DNA from: Acholeplasmatales bacterium
Lineage (GTDB): Bacteria; Bacillota_I; Bacilli_A; Izemoplasmatales; Hujiaoplasmataceae
Assembly (NCBI GenBank): GCA_003477305.1
Contig: DMTN01000054.1
Coordinates: forward strand, 29,121 to 66,947
DNA length: 37,827 nt
Direction: 5' to 3'
The notes below the pieces were generated by a model that had not been told where the DNA came from, made no database searches, and was given only the letters and a program-made list of their open reading frames with translations. Shown here one piece after another: positions 29,892 to 37,699 of the stretch; the stretch's first letter is position 1, and each line of letters begins with the position of its first letter. Both the position numbers and the translations under genes were made by a program.

Positions 29892-30622
29892 GAATCAATG
29901 TCTATATCAGTTCCACCGGTTTCTGTTCCCGTCGCGAAGCCGACCGCTTCATCGAAGCCGGCCGCGTCGCCGTGAACGGCGTCAAGGCCGTGATCGGGAT
30001 GGACGTCGCCGAGGGTGACAAGATCACCGTCGACGGCAAGCCCGTCAAGCACGACCGGCCGACCGTCTACATCGCCTTCCATAAGCCCGCGGGGATCGAA
30101 ACGACGACCGAAGCGAAGAAGAAGGACAACATCATCTCGTTCATCGGCCATAAAGAGCGGATCTTTCCGATCGGTCGGCTCGACAAGGATACGACGGGGT
30201 TGATCCTGCTCACCAACGACGGGCAGATCGTGAATCGGATCCTCCGCGCCGAACACGCCCATGAAAAGGAATACGTCGTCACCGTCGATGTGCCGATCGA
30301 CGAGGCGTTCGTCCGCGACATGGAGGCGGGGGTCGTCATCTACAACCCGGTCAAGCACGAGAAGACGACCACCCTGCCGTGCAAGGTCATCCCGTTCGAT
30401 GCGACGACTTTCCGCATCATCCTCACCCAGGGACTGAACCTGCAGATCCGGCGGATGTGCGCGACGCTCAACCGTCACGTCGTTTCGCTCACCCGTATCC
30501 GCGTCATGAACATCTCGCTCGGTTCGCTCCCCGAAGGGATCTGGCGGAACTTGTCCGCCGCGGAGACGTCCGGCCTCATGAAGATGCTTGCTTCGACTTC
30601 ATCCGCGAACGACAAAAAATAG
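29888..30622 (+). CDS. RluF-like 23S rRNA pseudouridine synthase (RsuA/RluB family)
   Basis: A 244-residue enzyme with an N-terminal S4 RNA-binding domain (RINVYISSTGFCSRREADRFIEAGRVAVNG) and a RsuA-type catalytic domain; the catalytic residue is Asp99 in GRLDKDTTGLILLTNDG. FHKPAGIETT and the C-terminal LNLQIRRMCATLNRHVVSLTRIRVMNISLGSLPEG fit RluF best (23S U2604 region). Its ATG overlaps the Nudix stop. It ends the operon; the rnf promoter follows within 20 nt and no clear terminator separates them. Confidence 0.92.
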   Translation: MRINVYISSTGFCSRREADRFIEAGRVAVNGVKAVIGMDVAEGDKITVDGKPVKHDRPTVYIAFHKPAGIETTTEAKKKDNIISFIGHKERIFPIGRLDKDTTGLILLTNDGQIVNRILRAEHAHEKEYVVTVDVPIDEAFVRDMEAGVVIYNPVKHEKTTTLPCKVIPFDATTFRIILTQGLNLQIRRMCATLNRHVVSLTRIRVMNISLGSLPEGIWRNLSAAETSGLMKMLASTSSANDKK

Positions 30623-30658
30623 TTGCATCGCCCGCAGGCGGCTATGATATAATATCAT
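30623..30658 (+). promoter_or_regulatory. rnf operon promoter with palindrome over the -10
   Basis: TGATATAAT (30645-30653) is an extended -10; TTGCAT (30623-30628) lies 19 bp upstream. The -10 sits inside a perfect 15-nt palindrome, ATGATAT-A-ATATCAT (30644-30658), a possible operator. AGGAGG lies about 7 nt before the rnfC ATG. Confidence 0.7.
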
Positions 30659-30715
30659 TTGGCTTTCAAACGAACGAGTGATGAAGCATGAAATGTACAT
30701 ACAGGAGGATATGCG

Positions 30716-32011
30716 ATGATTCTCAATAAAGCGACGGGCATCCGCATCGACGGCAAGAAGCACATGTCGAAAACGACGCCCATGCACGAATACCTGAATC
30801 CGCGTTTCGTCTACCTTCCCCTGATCCAGCAGAACAGCCCGCTCAAGCGGACCGTCGAAGTCGGAGACACGGTGAAGATCGGACAGACGGTGGCCCTCAG
30901 GGAAGGCTTCGGAGCGATGCCGATTCACGCATCGGTCTCGGGCAAGGTAACCGCCATCAAAAAGGTCTGGCACGCGTCGGGCCGCATGGTCGATGCGCTC
31001 GAAATCGAAAACGACCACCAGAACGCGCTCGACGATGCGATCCGTCCGGAACCCGACCCCTCGCTTTTCACGCGGGAAGAACTCGTCAATAAGATGGTGA
31101 ACGCCGGTCTCTCCGGTCTCGGCGGGGCGGGTTTTCCGACGTACGTCAAGTATCTGGCGAAAACGCCGATCGACGTCGTCATCATCAACGCCGTCGAGTG
31201 CGAACCCTACATCACCTGCGACTACGTGATGATCGAGAAGTATCCGGAAAAACTGTTGAAGGGGCTCCAATACTTCATGCGCGCCGCCGATGCGAAGCGC
31301 GGTGTGATTTGTTTCAAAAACTACAACGTCGGGATCATCGAAGCGCTCAAGCCGCTTCTTTCGCATTATCCGAACATCACGCTTTTTCCGGTCAAGGACC
31401 TGTATCCGGCCGGCTGGGAAAAATACCTCGTCCAGCAGGTCACCGGCAGAAGTTATCCGAACCTGCCCGTCGAGGCCGGAGCGATCGTGAACAACTCGGG
31501 AACCGCGATCGTCTACGCCGACGTCGTCGAACACAACATCCCGCTCATCTCCCGCGCCATCACGATTTCCGGCGAAGGCGTCAAGGAACCGAAGAACTTC
31601 CTCGTGCCGATCGGCACGCCGGTCAAGGAACTCATCGCTCTCTGCGGCGGCTACGCGGACGGCCTCGATCCGGCCAAATCATACTATATCGCCGGCGGTC
31701 CGATGACCGGACGCGCGATCATGATCGACGAACTGATCGTCAACGATACGCTCGGCTCCGTGATCGTCAAACCGATGCCCGCGGAGCGGAATCATCCGGC
31801 CTGCCTCGGCTGCGGCCGCTGCGCCGACGTCTGCCCGGTCTTCCTCGCGCCGACGGAGATCCAGCGCGCATTCGAGATGAACGACAAGGACGCCGTCCGG
31901 TCGCTCAACGCATCCAAGTGCATGCAGTGCGGGCTGTGCTCCTACGTTTGTCCCTCGCACATTGAAATCAGCGATTTCGTCTTCCGGGCGAAAGAGCTTC
32001 TGAGGAAGTGA
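30716..32011 (+). CDS. rnfC: Rnf complex subunit RnfC
   Basis: A 431-residue peripheral subunit of the ferredoxin:NAD+ oxidoreductase (Na+ or H+ pumping). It has the N-terminal biotin-attachment-like domain (HASVSGKVTAIKKV), the FMN/NADH-binding Nqo1-like core (GLSGLGGAGFPTYVK, INAVECEPYITCD, a second Gly-rich turn) and two [4Fe-4S] motifs, CxxCxxCxxxCP starting at C363 and C402. Length is standard for short RnfC (430-450) without the C-terminal extension of proteobacteria. First gene of an rnfC-D-x-G-E-A-B operon; rnfD starts 4 nt downstream. Confidence 0.96.
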   Translation: MILNKATGIRIDGKKHMSKTTPMHEYLNPRFVYLPLIQQNSPLKRTVEVGDTVKIGQTVALREGFGAMPIHASVSGKVTAIKKVWHASGRMVDALEIENDHQNALDDAIRPEPDPSLFTREELVNKMVNAGLSGLGGAGFPTYVKYLAKTPIDVVIINAVECEPYITCDYVMIEKYPEKLLKGLQYFMRAADAKRGVICFKNYNVGIIEALKPLLSHYPNITLFPVKDLYPAGWEKYLVQQVTGRSYPNLPVEAGAIVNNSGTAIVYADVVEHNIPLISRAITISGEGVKEPKNFLVPIGTPVKELIALCGGYADGLDPAKSYYIAGGPMTGRAIMIDELIVNDTLGSVIVKPMPAERNHPACLGCGRCADVCPVFLAPTEIQRAFEMNDKDAVRSLNASKCMQCGLCSYVCPSHIEISDFVFRAKELLRK

Positions 32012-32015
32012 TGAC

Positions 32016-33251
32016 ATGGCACGATTCGCCAATGCAAAAGCCCCCTATCTCCGGATGACGGACAACCCGTCTTTCGGCACCGGCGCGATCCAGCGCGACT
32101 TTTTGATCGCGCTCCTGCCGGTCATCCTGTTTGCCTTCTACAAGAACGGCCTCCAGGTCTATCTCGACGGCAACATCTCCTTCCTGGAAATGTTCTACCC
32201 GCTCGTCTTCATCCTGATCGGCGGCCTGATGTCGACCCTGCTGGAAGCATTGTTCTTCGTCATCACCGACAAGTCGGTCCGCACGATGAAGACGCTCGGC
32301 AAGAAACTGTCCGTCTCCTACGCCGCGATCCCCGGATTGTTGCTGGCGATGATCCTGCCGCTCTACACGCCGGTCTGGGTCCTGATCTTCGGCTGCATCG
32401 CCGCGACCCTCGTCGCGAAGATGCTGTTCGGCGGCTTCGGCTACAACATCTTCAACCCTGCTTTGATCGGTTACGTCGCGGTCGCCTTCACGCTCTATGG
32501 CGTGATCCAGAACGCCGGCGGCGCCTTGAACGCCTCCGAAGTCCTCGCGGACGCGGTCGGCGGCGCAACCCCCCTCGGCGCGCTCATCGAAGGCGAAGGC
32601 CTTTCCTACAACGCGCTTGTCGCGCCGTATGGAACCCTTCTCGACTTCTTCGTCGGCACGATCCCCGGCGCCCTCGCCGAAACAAGCGCGCTCGCGATTC
32701 TCATTTCCTATGTCTGGCTCGTCGCCCGCAAGGTGATCAAGTGGTTCGTCCCGGTCATTTTTGTCGGCACCGTCTTCGTCCTTTCCTGGTTCATCGGCAT
32801 GATCGCCGGTGCGGAAGGGGTTTGGTTCCCGCTTTACAGCATTCTCTCCGGAGGTCTCATCTTCGGCGCCGTGTTCATGGCGACCGAACCGGTCACCACG
32901 CCGCGCAACCCGCTCGGCAAGGTCGTCTTCGCGCTCTTCCTCGGCGTCTTCACCGTGCTGTTCCGCTTCGTCGGCGACTTCGCGGAAGGCGTCGCGACCG
33001 CAATCGTGTTCATGAACATCTTCACGATGCCGATCGACAACTGGACCGCGATCATCCGTTCTGAACTCGGTGGCAAGGAAATCTTCGTCAAAGGCGCGCC
33101 GAAAGTCAAGAAGCCGATCAGCAAGGCGACGATCAAAGGCATCATCCTCGTCGCGCTGATCCTGCTCATCGCCCTCTACGGCGTGCTCAAGGCCGGCGGG
33201 ATGTTCACCGCGTCCGGTTGGATCCTGCCGACGGTCGGGAGGTTGTTCTAA
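32016..33251 (+). CDS. rnfD: Rnf complex subunit RnfD
   Basis: A 411-residue integral membrane subunit related to NqrB. It has about ten hydrophobic helices and the covalent-FMN motif GGATPLG with Thr185, close to the flavinylated Thr187 of Vibrio RnfD. FGGFGYNIFNPALIGY and FMATEPVTTPRNPLGK are family blocks. At 411 residues it is 60-90 longer than most RnfD; the extra length lies in the loop around residues 165-230 and a C-terminal helix after a basic segment (KGAPKVKKPISKATIKG). It directly precedes the extra FMN-binding gene with no gap (stop then ATG). Confidence 0.94.
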   Translation: MARFANAKAPYLRMTDNPSFGTGAIQRDFLIALLPVILFAFYKNGLQVYLDGNISFLEMFYPLVFILIGGLMSTLLEALFFVITDKSVRTMKTLGKKLSVSYAAIPGLLLAMILPLYTPVWVLIFGCIAATLVAKMLFGGFGYNIFNPALIGYVAVAFTLYGVIQNAGGALNASEVLADAVGGATPLGALIEGEGLSYNALVAPYGTLLDFFVGTIPGALAETSALAILISYVWLVARKVIKWFVPVIFVGTVFVLSWFIGMIAGAEGVWFPLYSILSGGLIFGAVFMATEPVTTPRNPLGKVVFALFLGVFTVLFRFVGDFAEGVATAIVFMNIFTMPIDNWTAIIRSELGGKEIFVKGAPKVKKPISKATIKGIILVALILLIALYGVLKAGGMFTASGWILPTVGRLF

Positions 33252-34415
33252 ATGAAAAACATCCTTGCCAAGCACGGCCTCATGGCCGGCATCGTCCTCC
33301 TCTTCGCCCTCGTCTTCGTCTTCGGCGGCGTCTACAGCCGCTACATGACCGCGCAGATCGAAGCGCGCGCCAATGACGGCGCGAACGCCGAATGGCTCGT
33401 CATGTTCGACGGCGCGACGCGCGTCGAAGAATTCAATATCGCCGACATCGCCCTGAAATCCTATCCCCTCGCGGACGGCCGCGGCGACTTCACGCCGAGT
33501 GTCATCGCCGCTTACAAGCTCTATGCAGGCGACGTGAACACCGCCGTCGGCGTCATCTACGTCGTCGCATCCTATGGAAAATTCGCCGGTGTGCAGGTCG
33601 CTTTCGCCTTCGACCTTGCGACCGACACCGTCGTCGCCGTCAAGGTGATCGCCCAGTCGGAGACCCCGTCATACTACGGTACCCTCGGTACGGCCTTCTT
33701 CGCCCAGTTCGAAAACAAAGCCCTCGACGATATCGCCCTCACGGTCGACGCCGTCGCCGGGGCCACCTATTCGAGCAAATCCTTCGAAATCGCATTGCTT
33801 TTCGCCCGCGAACAATATGCGGCCGACTTCGGCTTCGAGATTCCGACAATCGTCATGACCCTGAATTCCGTCGCCTACAATCTCGATCCCGCCACGTTCG
33901 TCGCAATGCCGTTCATCGCCGATGTCACCTACGGCGAGGATGACACGAACGTCGTCGTCTATCTCGACTCGACATTCACGTACGCCGGTCTCGTTTCCGG
34001 CGTCGAACCCGCAGCCGACGTCAAGTCGGCGATCCAGGCGTATGCATCCAACGCCGGCACCGTGAGTGCGAACGTGTCGTTCGTCGAATACGATGCCGAT
34101 TCGCGCGAACTCGTGATGCGGTCGCGCGGCTATTCGTTCGATGCGATCACCGTCACGTTCGTCATCAACGCCACTCTCGACGGCATCGTATCGTATGAAG
34201 TCGATTCCGACGAATCCTATCATGAAGACTACAACGAATTGTATAACCATGCGTTGGGTGAAGCCCCCTATGTCGAGAATCACATGATCGACCAGTATCT
34301 CGCCGACGAAGTCACGATCGACGGCATCGCCGGCGCGACGGTGACGTCGGCCGCGATGCAGAAATTGATCGCGCTCCTCGACTTGTTCCTCATCGAGATC
34401 GGCGGAGGTGACTGA
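33252..34415 (+). CDS. Tandem FMN-binding (double RnfG-like) membrane-anchored protein
   Basis: A 387-residue protein inserted between rnfD and rnfG. One N-terminal helix (residues ~10-30) anchors it; the rest is extracytoplasmic. Two FMN_bind modules follow, each ending in a flavinylation motif: DAVAGATYSS with Thr172 and DGIAGATVTS with Thr363 (consensus D-x2-[STA]-G-A-T). It is twice RnfG length, as if RnfG was duplicated and fused, but the modules have diverged strongly. The second module carries Tyr/Asp-rich sequence (ESYHEDYNELYNHAL). It likely carries two covalent FMNs and extends the Rnf electron path outside the membrane. No apbE flavin transferase is in the window. Confidence 0.82.
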   Translation: MKNILAKHGLMAGIVLLFALVFVFGGVYSRYMTAQIEARANDGANAEWLVMFDGATRVEEFNIADIALKSYPLADGRGDFTPSVIAAYKLYAGDVNTAVGVIYVVASYGKFAGVQVAFAFDLATDTVVAVKVIAQSETPSYYGTLGTAFFAQFENKALDDIALTVDAVAGATYSSKSFEIALLFAREQYAADFGFEIPTIVMTLNSVAYNLDPATFVAMPFIADVTYGEDDTNVVVYLDSTFTYAGLVSGVEPAADVKSAIQAYASNAGTVSANVSFVEYDADSRELVMRSRGYSFDAITVTFVINATLDGIVSYEVDSDESYHEDYNELYNHALGEAPYVENHMIDQYLADEVTIDGIAGATVTSAAMQKLIALLDLFLIEIGGGD

Positions 34416-34417
34416 TC

Positions 34418-34951
34418 ATGAAAAAAGGACTGACCTCAGGACTCGTTCTTCTCGTTCTAGGAATGATCGCCGGGCTGTTGCTCGGCGTCGTGAACGCCAT
34501 CACCGCCCCGATCATCGCGGAAAACGAACTGCGTGAAAGGCTGACCGCGCTCGAAGTGTTCTATCCGGACATCAATACCGCCTACGACGTCACCGAAGTG
34601 ATCGTCGACGAAAACGGCATCGAAAGCATCTATGTCCTGAAAACCAAAGGAACCGACACCGTCGTCGCCGCCGTTTACGGCGTGGCGAAGATGGGATACA
34701 AATCCGATGTGTCGATGCTGATCGCGGTCAAGGCGGACGGCACCGTCGAAGGGTACGCCTTCATCGGCACCGGCGGCACGGAAGGTCTCGGCCTGGTGCT
34801 GGGCAACCTCGATTTCGGCATGACCGACGCTTTGGTCGGCGATGAAACCGCGTTCGACGCGGTTGGCGGAGCCACCGTCACAAGCGGCGGCGTGCTCGCC
34901 TGCTTCGCAGCGGTAGCCGCCCGCATCGCGGCTGAAGGACTGGGGGTTTGA
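34418..34951 (+). CDS. rnfG: Rnf complex subunit RnfG
   Basis: A 177-residue subunit with one N-terminal helix (GLVLLVLGMIAGLLLGVVNAITAPI) and an FMN-binding domain ending in DAVGGATVTSGG, where Thr153 is the expected covalent FMN site and Asp147 its conserved partner. GTGGTEGLGLVLGN resembles the usual G(x)GYxG block but is less conserved. Length is near normal (180-210). It starts 2 nt after the tandem FMN gene with GGAGGTGA upstream and is coupled to rnfE. Confidence 0.92.
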   Translation: MKKGLTSGLVLLVLGMIAGLLLGVVNAITAPIIAENELRERLTALEVFYPDINTAYDVTEVIVDENGIESIYVLKTKGTDTVVAAVYGVAKMGYKSDVSMLIAVKADGTVEGYAFIGTGGTEGLGLVLGNLDFGMTDALVGDETAFDAVGGATVTSGGVLACFAAVAARIAAEGLGV

Positions 34952-34953
34952 CG

Positions 34954-35646
34954 ATGGACATCAAGGCTGTCAGAGACAATTTCCTGAAAGGCTTCATCAA
35001 GGAAAACCCGCTCTTCGTCACCGTGCTCGGCACCTGCCCGGCGCTTGCGATCACGACCAAGGTCGAGAACGCCGTCGGCATGGGCATCGCGTTGTTCTTC
35101 GTCCTCATCCTCTCGAATCTGCTCGTCTCGCTCGTCACCTTCAAACCGAAACTGCGCGCCCTCGTGATGCCGGTCCGCATTCCCGTCTACATCGTCCTGA
35201 TCGCGACTCTCGTCGTCATCACGGAGATGCTGATGGAGGCGTTTTTGCAGCCGCTGTACGTGACGCTCGGCGTCTTCATCCCGCTGATCGTCGTCAACTG
35301 CATCATCTTCGGCCGGGCGGAAGCCTATGCAAGCGACCACAAGCCGCTCGATTCGGTGGTCGACGGTGCCGGCATGGCGCTCGGGTTCACGATGGCGATC
35401 ATCATCATCAGTTTCTTCCGGGAGATTCTCGGCTCCGGGATGATCACGGTCTGGACCCAGGGGAACGCCGATCTCGTCTTCGATCTTCACTTCATCTATG
35501 ACTTCCTCGGCATCACCCCGATCGACATGTTCACGAAACCGGTCGGCGGCTTCGTCATGTTCGGGCTGATCCTGGCGGTTCTCGCCGCCGGCGCGAACGC
35601 AAAGGCGGAAAAGGCGAAACTCGCCGCCGCAGGGGTGAAAAAATGA
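34954..35646 (+). CDS. rnfE: Rnf complex subunit RnfE
   Basis: A 230-residue membrane subunit, homologous to RnfA/NqrD, with six helices and the paired half-channel Cys motifs (VLGTCPALAIT and LIVVNCIIFGRAEA) that with RnfA hold an intramembrane Fe cluster. RDNFLKGFIKENPLFVTVLG is the diagnostic N-terminus. ATG 34954 is preferred over TTG 34948 because TGGGGG lies 7 nt upstream. It overlaps rnfA by ATGA. Confidence 0.95.
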   Translation: MDIKAVRDNFLKGFIKENPLFVTVLGTCPALAITTKVENAVGMGIALFFVLILSNLLVSLVTFKPKLRALVMPVRIPVYIVLIATLVVITEMLMEAFLQPLYVTLGVFIPLIVVNCIIFGRAEAYASDHKPLDSVVDGAGMALGFTMAIIIISFFREILGSGMITVWTQGNADLVFDLHFIYDFLGITPIDMFTKPVGGFVMFGLILAVLAAGANAKAEKAKLAAAGVKK

Positions 35647-36218
35647 CCAATCTGTTAACGATCGCGTTTACCGCGTTCTTCATCGAGAACATCCTTCTGT
35701 ACCAGTTCCTCGGCGTCTGCTCGTTCATCGGCGTCGGCAAGAAGCGCAGCTCGTCGCTTGGCATGGGGCTCGCCGTCGTCGTCACGATCATCCTCGCCGG
35801 AATGGCCACGTGGGCGATCTACCGCTACGTCATGGAGCCGCTCGACATCGGCTACATGAAGACGATCGTGTTCATCCTCGTCATCGCCGCGCTCGTCCAG
35901 ATGATGGAGACCATCATCAAGAAGTTCTCGCCGGCCCTGTACAAGGCGCTCGGCATCTATCTTCCGTTGATCACCACGAACTGCGCCGTCCTCGGCGTCG
36001 CGATCACGAACATCACCCGCGACTACAGTTTCGCCGAGATGCTCGTCTACTCCGCGGCGATTCCGCTCGGATACCTGTTCGTCATGTACATTTACGCGAT
36101 CATCCGCGAAAAGCTCGAACTGAACCCGGTACCGAAGGCGTTCCGGGGGATTCCGATCGCGATGATCCTCGCGGCGCTCCTCGCCATCATCTTCTCAAGA
36201 TTCGGAGGCCTGATCTAA
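35643..36218 (+). CDS. rnfA: Rnf complex subunit RnfA
   Basis: A 191-residue six-helix membrane subunit. Family blocks: FIENILLYQFLGVCSFIGVGKK, LVQMMETIIKKFSPALYKALGIYLPLITTNCAVLGVA, and ALLAIIFSRFGG at the end. The two cysteines (GVCSF and TTNCAV) are the intramembrane cluster ligands shared with RnfE. Length is standard (190-195). The gene starts inside the rnfE stop codon and is followed 1 nt later by rnfB. Confidence 0.97.
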   Translation: MTNLLTIAFTAFFIENILLYQFLGVCSFIGVGKKRSSSLGMGLAVVVTIILAGMATWAIYRYVMEPLDIGYMKTIVFILVIAALVQMMETIIKKFSPALYKALGIYLPLITTNCAVLGVAITNITRDYSFAEMLVYSAAIPLGYLFVMYIYAIIREKLELNPVPKAFRGIPIAMILAALLAIIFSRFGGLI

Positions 36219-36219
36219 T

Positions 36220-36528
36220 ATGGGTATTCTCATCCCGCCGCTGGTTCTCGGCGGCCTCGGCATGATCCTCGGCTTTCTGATCTATTTGGTCGCCTGGAAA
36301 TTCGGCGTCGAGGAAGATCACACGGTCCGGGACATCGAGCATCTGTTGCCGAACTACAACTGCGGCGCCTGCGGTTATCCCGGATGCAAGGGCATGGCCG
36401 AAGCGCTCGTTTCGGGCAAAGCCGTTCCGGCGCAATGCAAGCCGATCAAGAAGGAAGAAATCGAAATCCTCAACAAGTATCTCGAAGCCCTCAAGACCGG
36501 AACACCGGTTCCCGCCGAGGTGAAATGA
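36220..36528 (+). CDS. rnfB: RnfB, very short form lacking the ferredoxin-like domain
   Basis: A 102-residue protein with an N-terminal helix (LVLGGLGMILGFLIYLVAWKF) and the RnfB-type Fes domain C48-x2-C51-x4-C56-x16-C73, which holds one [4Fe-4S] cluster. Normal RnfB is 180-330 residues and continues with two or more CxxCxxCxxxCP ferredoxin motifs that accept electrons from ferredoxin. Here the frame stops at a TGA followed 3 nt later by a strong terminator, and no other frame downstream holds the missing cysteines, so truncation looks genuine and not a frameshift in this region. GGAGG lies 11 nt before the ATG. Confidence 0.9.
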   Translation: MGILIPPLVLGGLGMILGFLIYLVAWKFGVEEDHTVRDIEHLLPNYNCGACGYPGCKGMAEALVSGKAVPAQCKPIKKEEIEILNKYLEALKTGTPVPAEVK

Positions 36529-36531
36529 ACG

Positions 36532-36564
36532 AACGAGGCGAATGATTGTTCGCCTCGTTTTTTT
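36532..36564 (+). terminator. Intrinsic terminator of the rnf operon
   Basis: AACGAGGCGAA (36532-36542) pairs with TTCGCCTCGTT (36549-36559), 11-bp stem, TGATTG loop, then a run of T to 36564. Confidence 0.94.
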
Positions 36565-36599
36565 GCGCGCATCTGCGCTCACCGGGTGTCAAAAATTGA

Positions 36600-36628
36600 T
36601 TGCATTCGAAGCGGTTATGTAATATAAT
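36600..36628 (+). promoter_or_regulatory. Promoter of the PplA-like lipoprotein gene
   Basis: TTGCAT (36600-36605), 17-bp spacer, TATAAT (36623-36628), the same hexamers and spacing as ktrB. AGGAGG lies about 7 nt before the ATG. Confidence 0.85.
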
Positions 36629-36660
36629 GTTTTTGGATTTCAATCATAGGAGGAAATGAC

Positions 36661-37650
36661 ATGAAGAAATTGATTTTAGTGCTTTTCGTTTTAATCGGAT
36701 CGTTCACACTGCTTGGCTGCAATACCAGTGAATTCAAAGTCGACGGAGAATTTACCGCGTACCTGCCCTCTGTGTCCAGCAACAAGCCGCAGGTCACGAT
36801 GGTGACCGTGACCATCGAAGACGGCGAAATCGTCGGCTACGACATCGACGTCCGTCAGGGAACCAGAACCGCGACCGGCGATCCGGCCGTCTACAGCTGG
36901 GCCTGGAACACGCAGACCAAAAAGGAACTCGGCTACAATTACCACATGCACTATAATACCTACGCCGCAACGGATACGACCCCGACCCATGAGGAATACA
37001 TCACCTGGCTCGATGCCAACGACAAACTCGATTGGTTCGAACAGGCCGAAGTCATCGAAGCCTACTGGCTCGCCAATGGCTATGACTCGATCGTTCTCGT
37101 CGAAGGTGAATTCCCGGCCGCCGTCGGCGTCACGATTTCCGATTCCGGCTATGTCGCGCTCGCCGCGGAAGCCGTCGCAAATGCCAAACTCGGCAAATTC
37201 CAGTCGATCGTCTGCTCCGGCACCGATCTCTACAGCGCTTCGATGATCGTCAGCGCCAAGGGCGTCGTCAGCGAACTCAAACTCGACACGCTTCAACCGA
37301 CCAAGGACACCGCCGCCGGAACGTTCGTTTGGAAAACCCAGACGAAGCAGCAACTCGGCGATGCCTATGGCATGAAAAACACCGGAACGAAGTACACCTT
37401 CGCCGCCGGCGTCTGGACTGCCGGTGCCGACAAGTCCACGCTCGAATGGTATGAACAGGCCAACCTGATCACCGCCTACATCCTCGAAAACGGCTGGAAC
37501 GGCGATCTCGCCCCGATCGCGGATCGCGGCGTCTCGCTCGACGGAACGACCCTGATTGACGCCTGCGCCGGCGTCTCGATCAAGACGGCCACATACTTCC
37601 AGGTTTTGGAAGCTCTGTTCGGAGCCGTTGCCGAAGGCGAAATCAAGTAA
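36661..37650 (+). CDS. PplA-like lipoprotein with two FMN_bind-type repeats
   Basis: A 329-residue secreted lipoprotein: signal peptide with lipobox LLGC (lipidated Cys20). The mature part is an internal duplication, repeat 1 about residues 45-165 and repeat 2 about 190-320. Both contain WKTQTK/WNTQTK, a (E)LGYNY/LGDAYGM block, W(F/Y)EQAxxIxAYxLxNGW/Y, and end in a degenerate flavinylation motif: PAAVGVT (Thr158) and DACAGVS (Asp300, Ser306), against the consensus DxxSGAT. The layout and size match PplA, the flavinylated lipoprotein of Listeria extracellular electron transfer, and related pheromone-precursor lipoproteins. Its position after rnf suggests a flavin electron carrier or quinone/flavin-linked sensor. 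Whether FMN is bound is uncertain. Confidence 0.8.
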   Translation: MKKLILVLFVLIGSFTLLGCNTSEFKVDGEFTAYLPSVSSNKPQVTMVTVTIEDGEIVGYDIDVRQGTRTATGDPAVYSWAWNTQTKKELGYNYHMHYNTYAATDTTPTHEEYITWLDANDKLDWFEQAEVIEAYWLANGYDSIVLVEGEFPAAVGVTISDSGYVALAAEAVANAKLGKFQSIVCSGTDLYSASMIVSAKGVVSELKLDTLQPTKDTAAGTFVWKTQTKQQLGDAYGMKNTGTKYTFAAGVWTAGADKSTLEWYEQANLITAYILENGWNGDLAPIADRGVSLDGTTLIDACAGVSIKTATYFQVLEALFGAVAEGEIK

Positions 37651-37667
37651 ATCACGCAATCGCATCG

Positions 37668-37699
37668 AAAGCCGTCCTCTCCGAAGGGCGGCTTTTTTT
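37668..37699 (+). terminator. Intrinsic terminator of the lipoprotein gene
   Basis: AAAGCCGTCC (37668-37677) pairs with GGGCGGCTTT (37686-37695) with one G-T pair, then a T run to 37699. Confidence 0.9.

Noticed and set aside
31968..33275. 435-residue minus-strand open frame opposite rnfD
   Set aside because: Same mirror-frame effect: low-complexity charged translation opposite a conserved membrane protein.
36220..36660. Frameshift as explanation of the short RnfB
   Set aside because: A strong terminator starts 3 nt after the stop and no frame downstream contains CxxCxxCxxxCP motifs.
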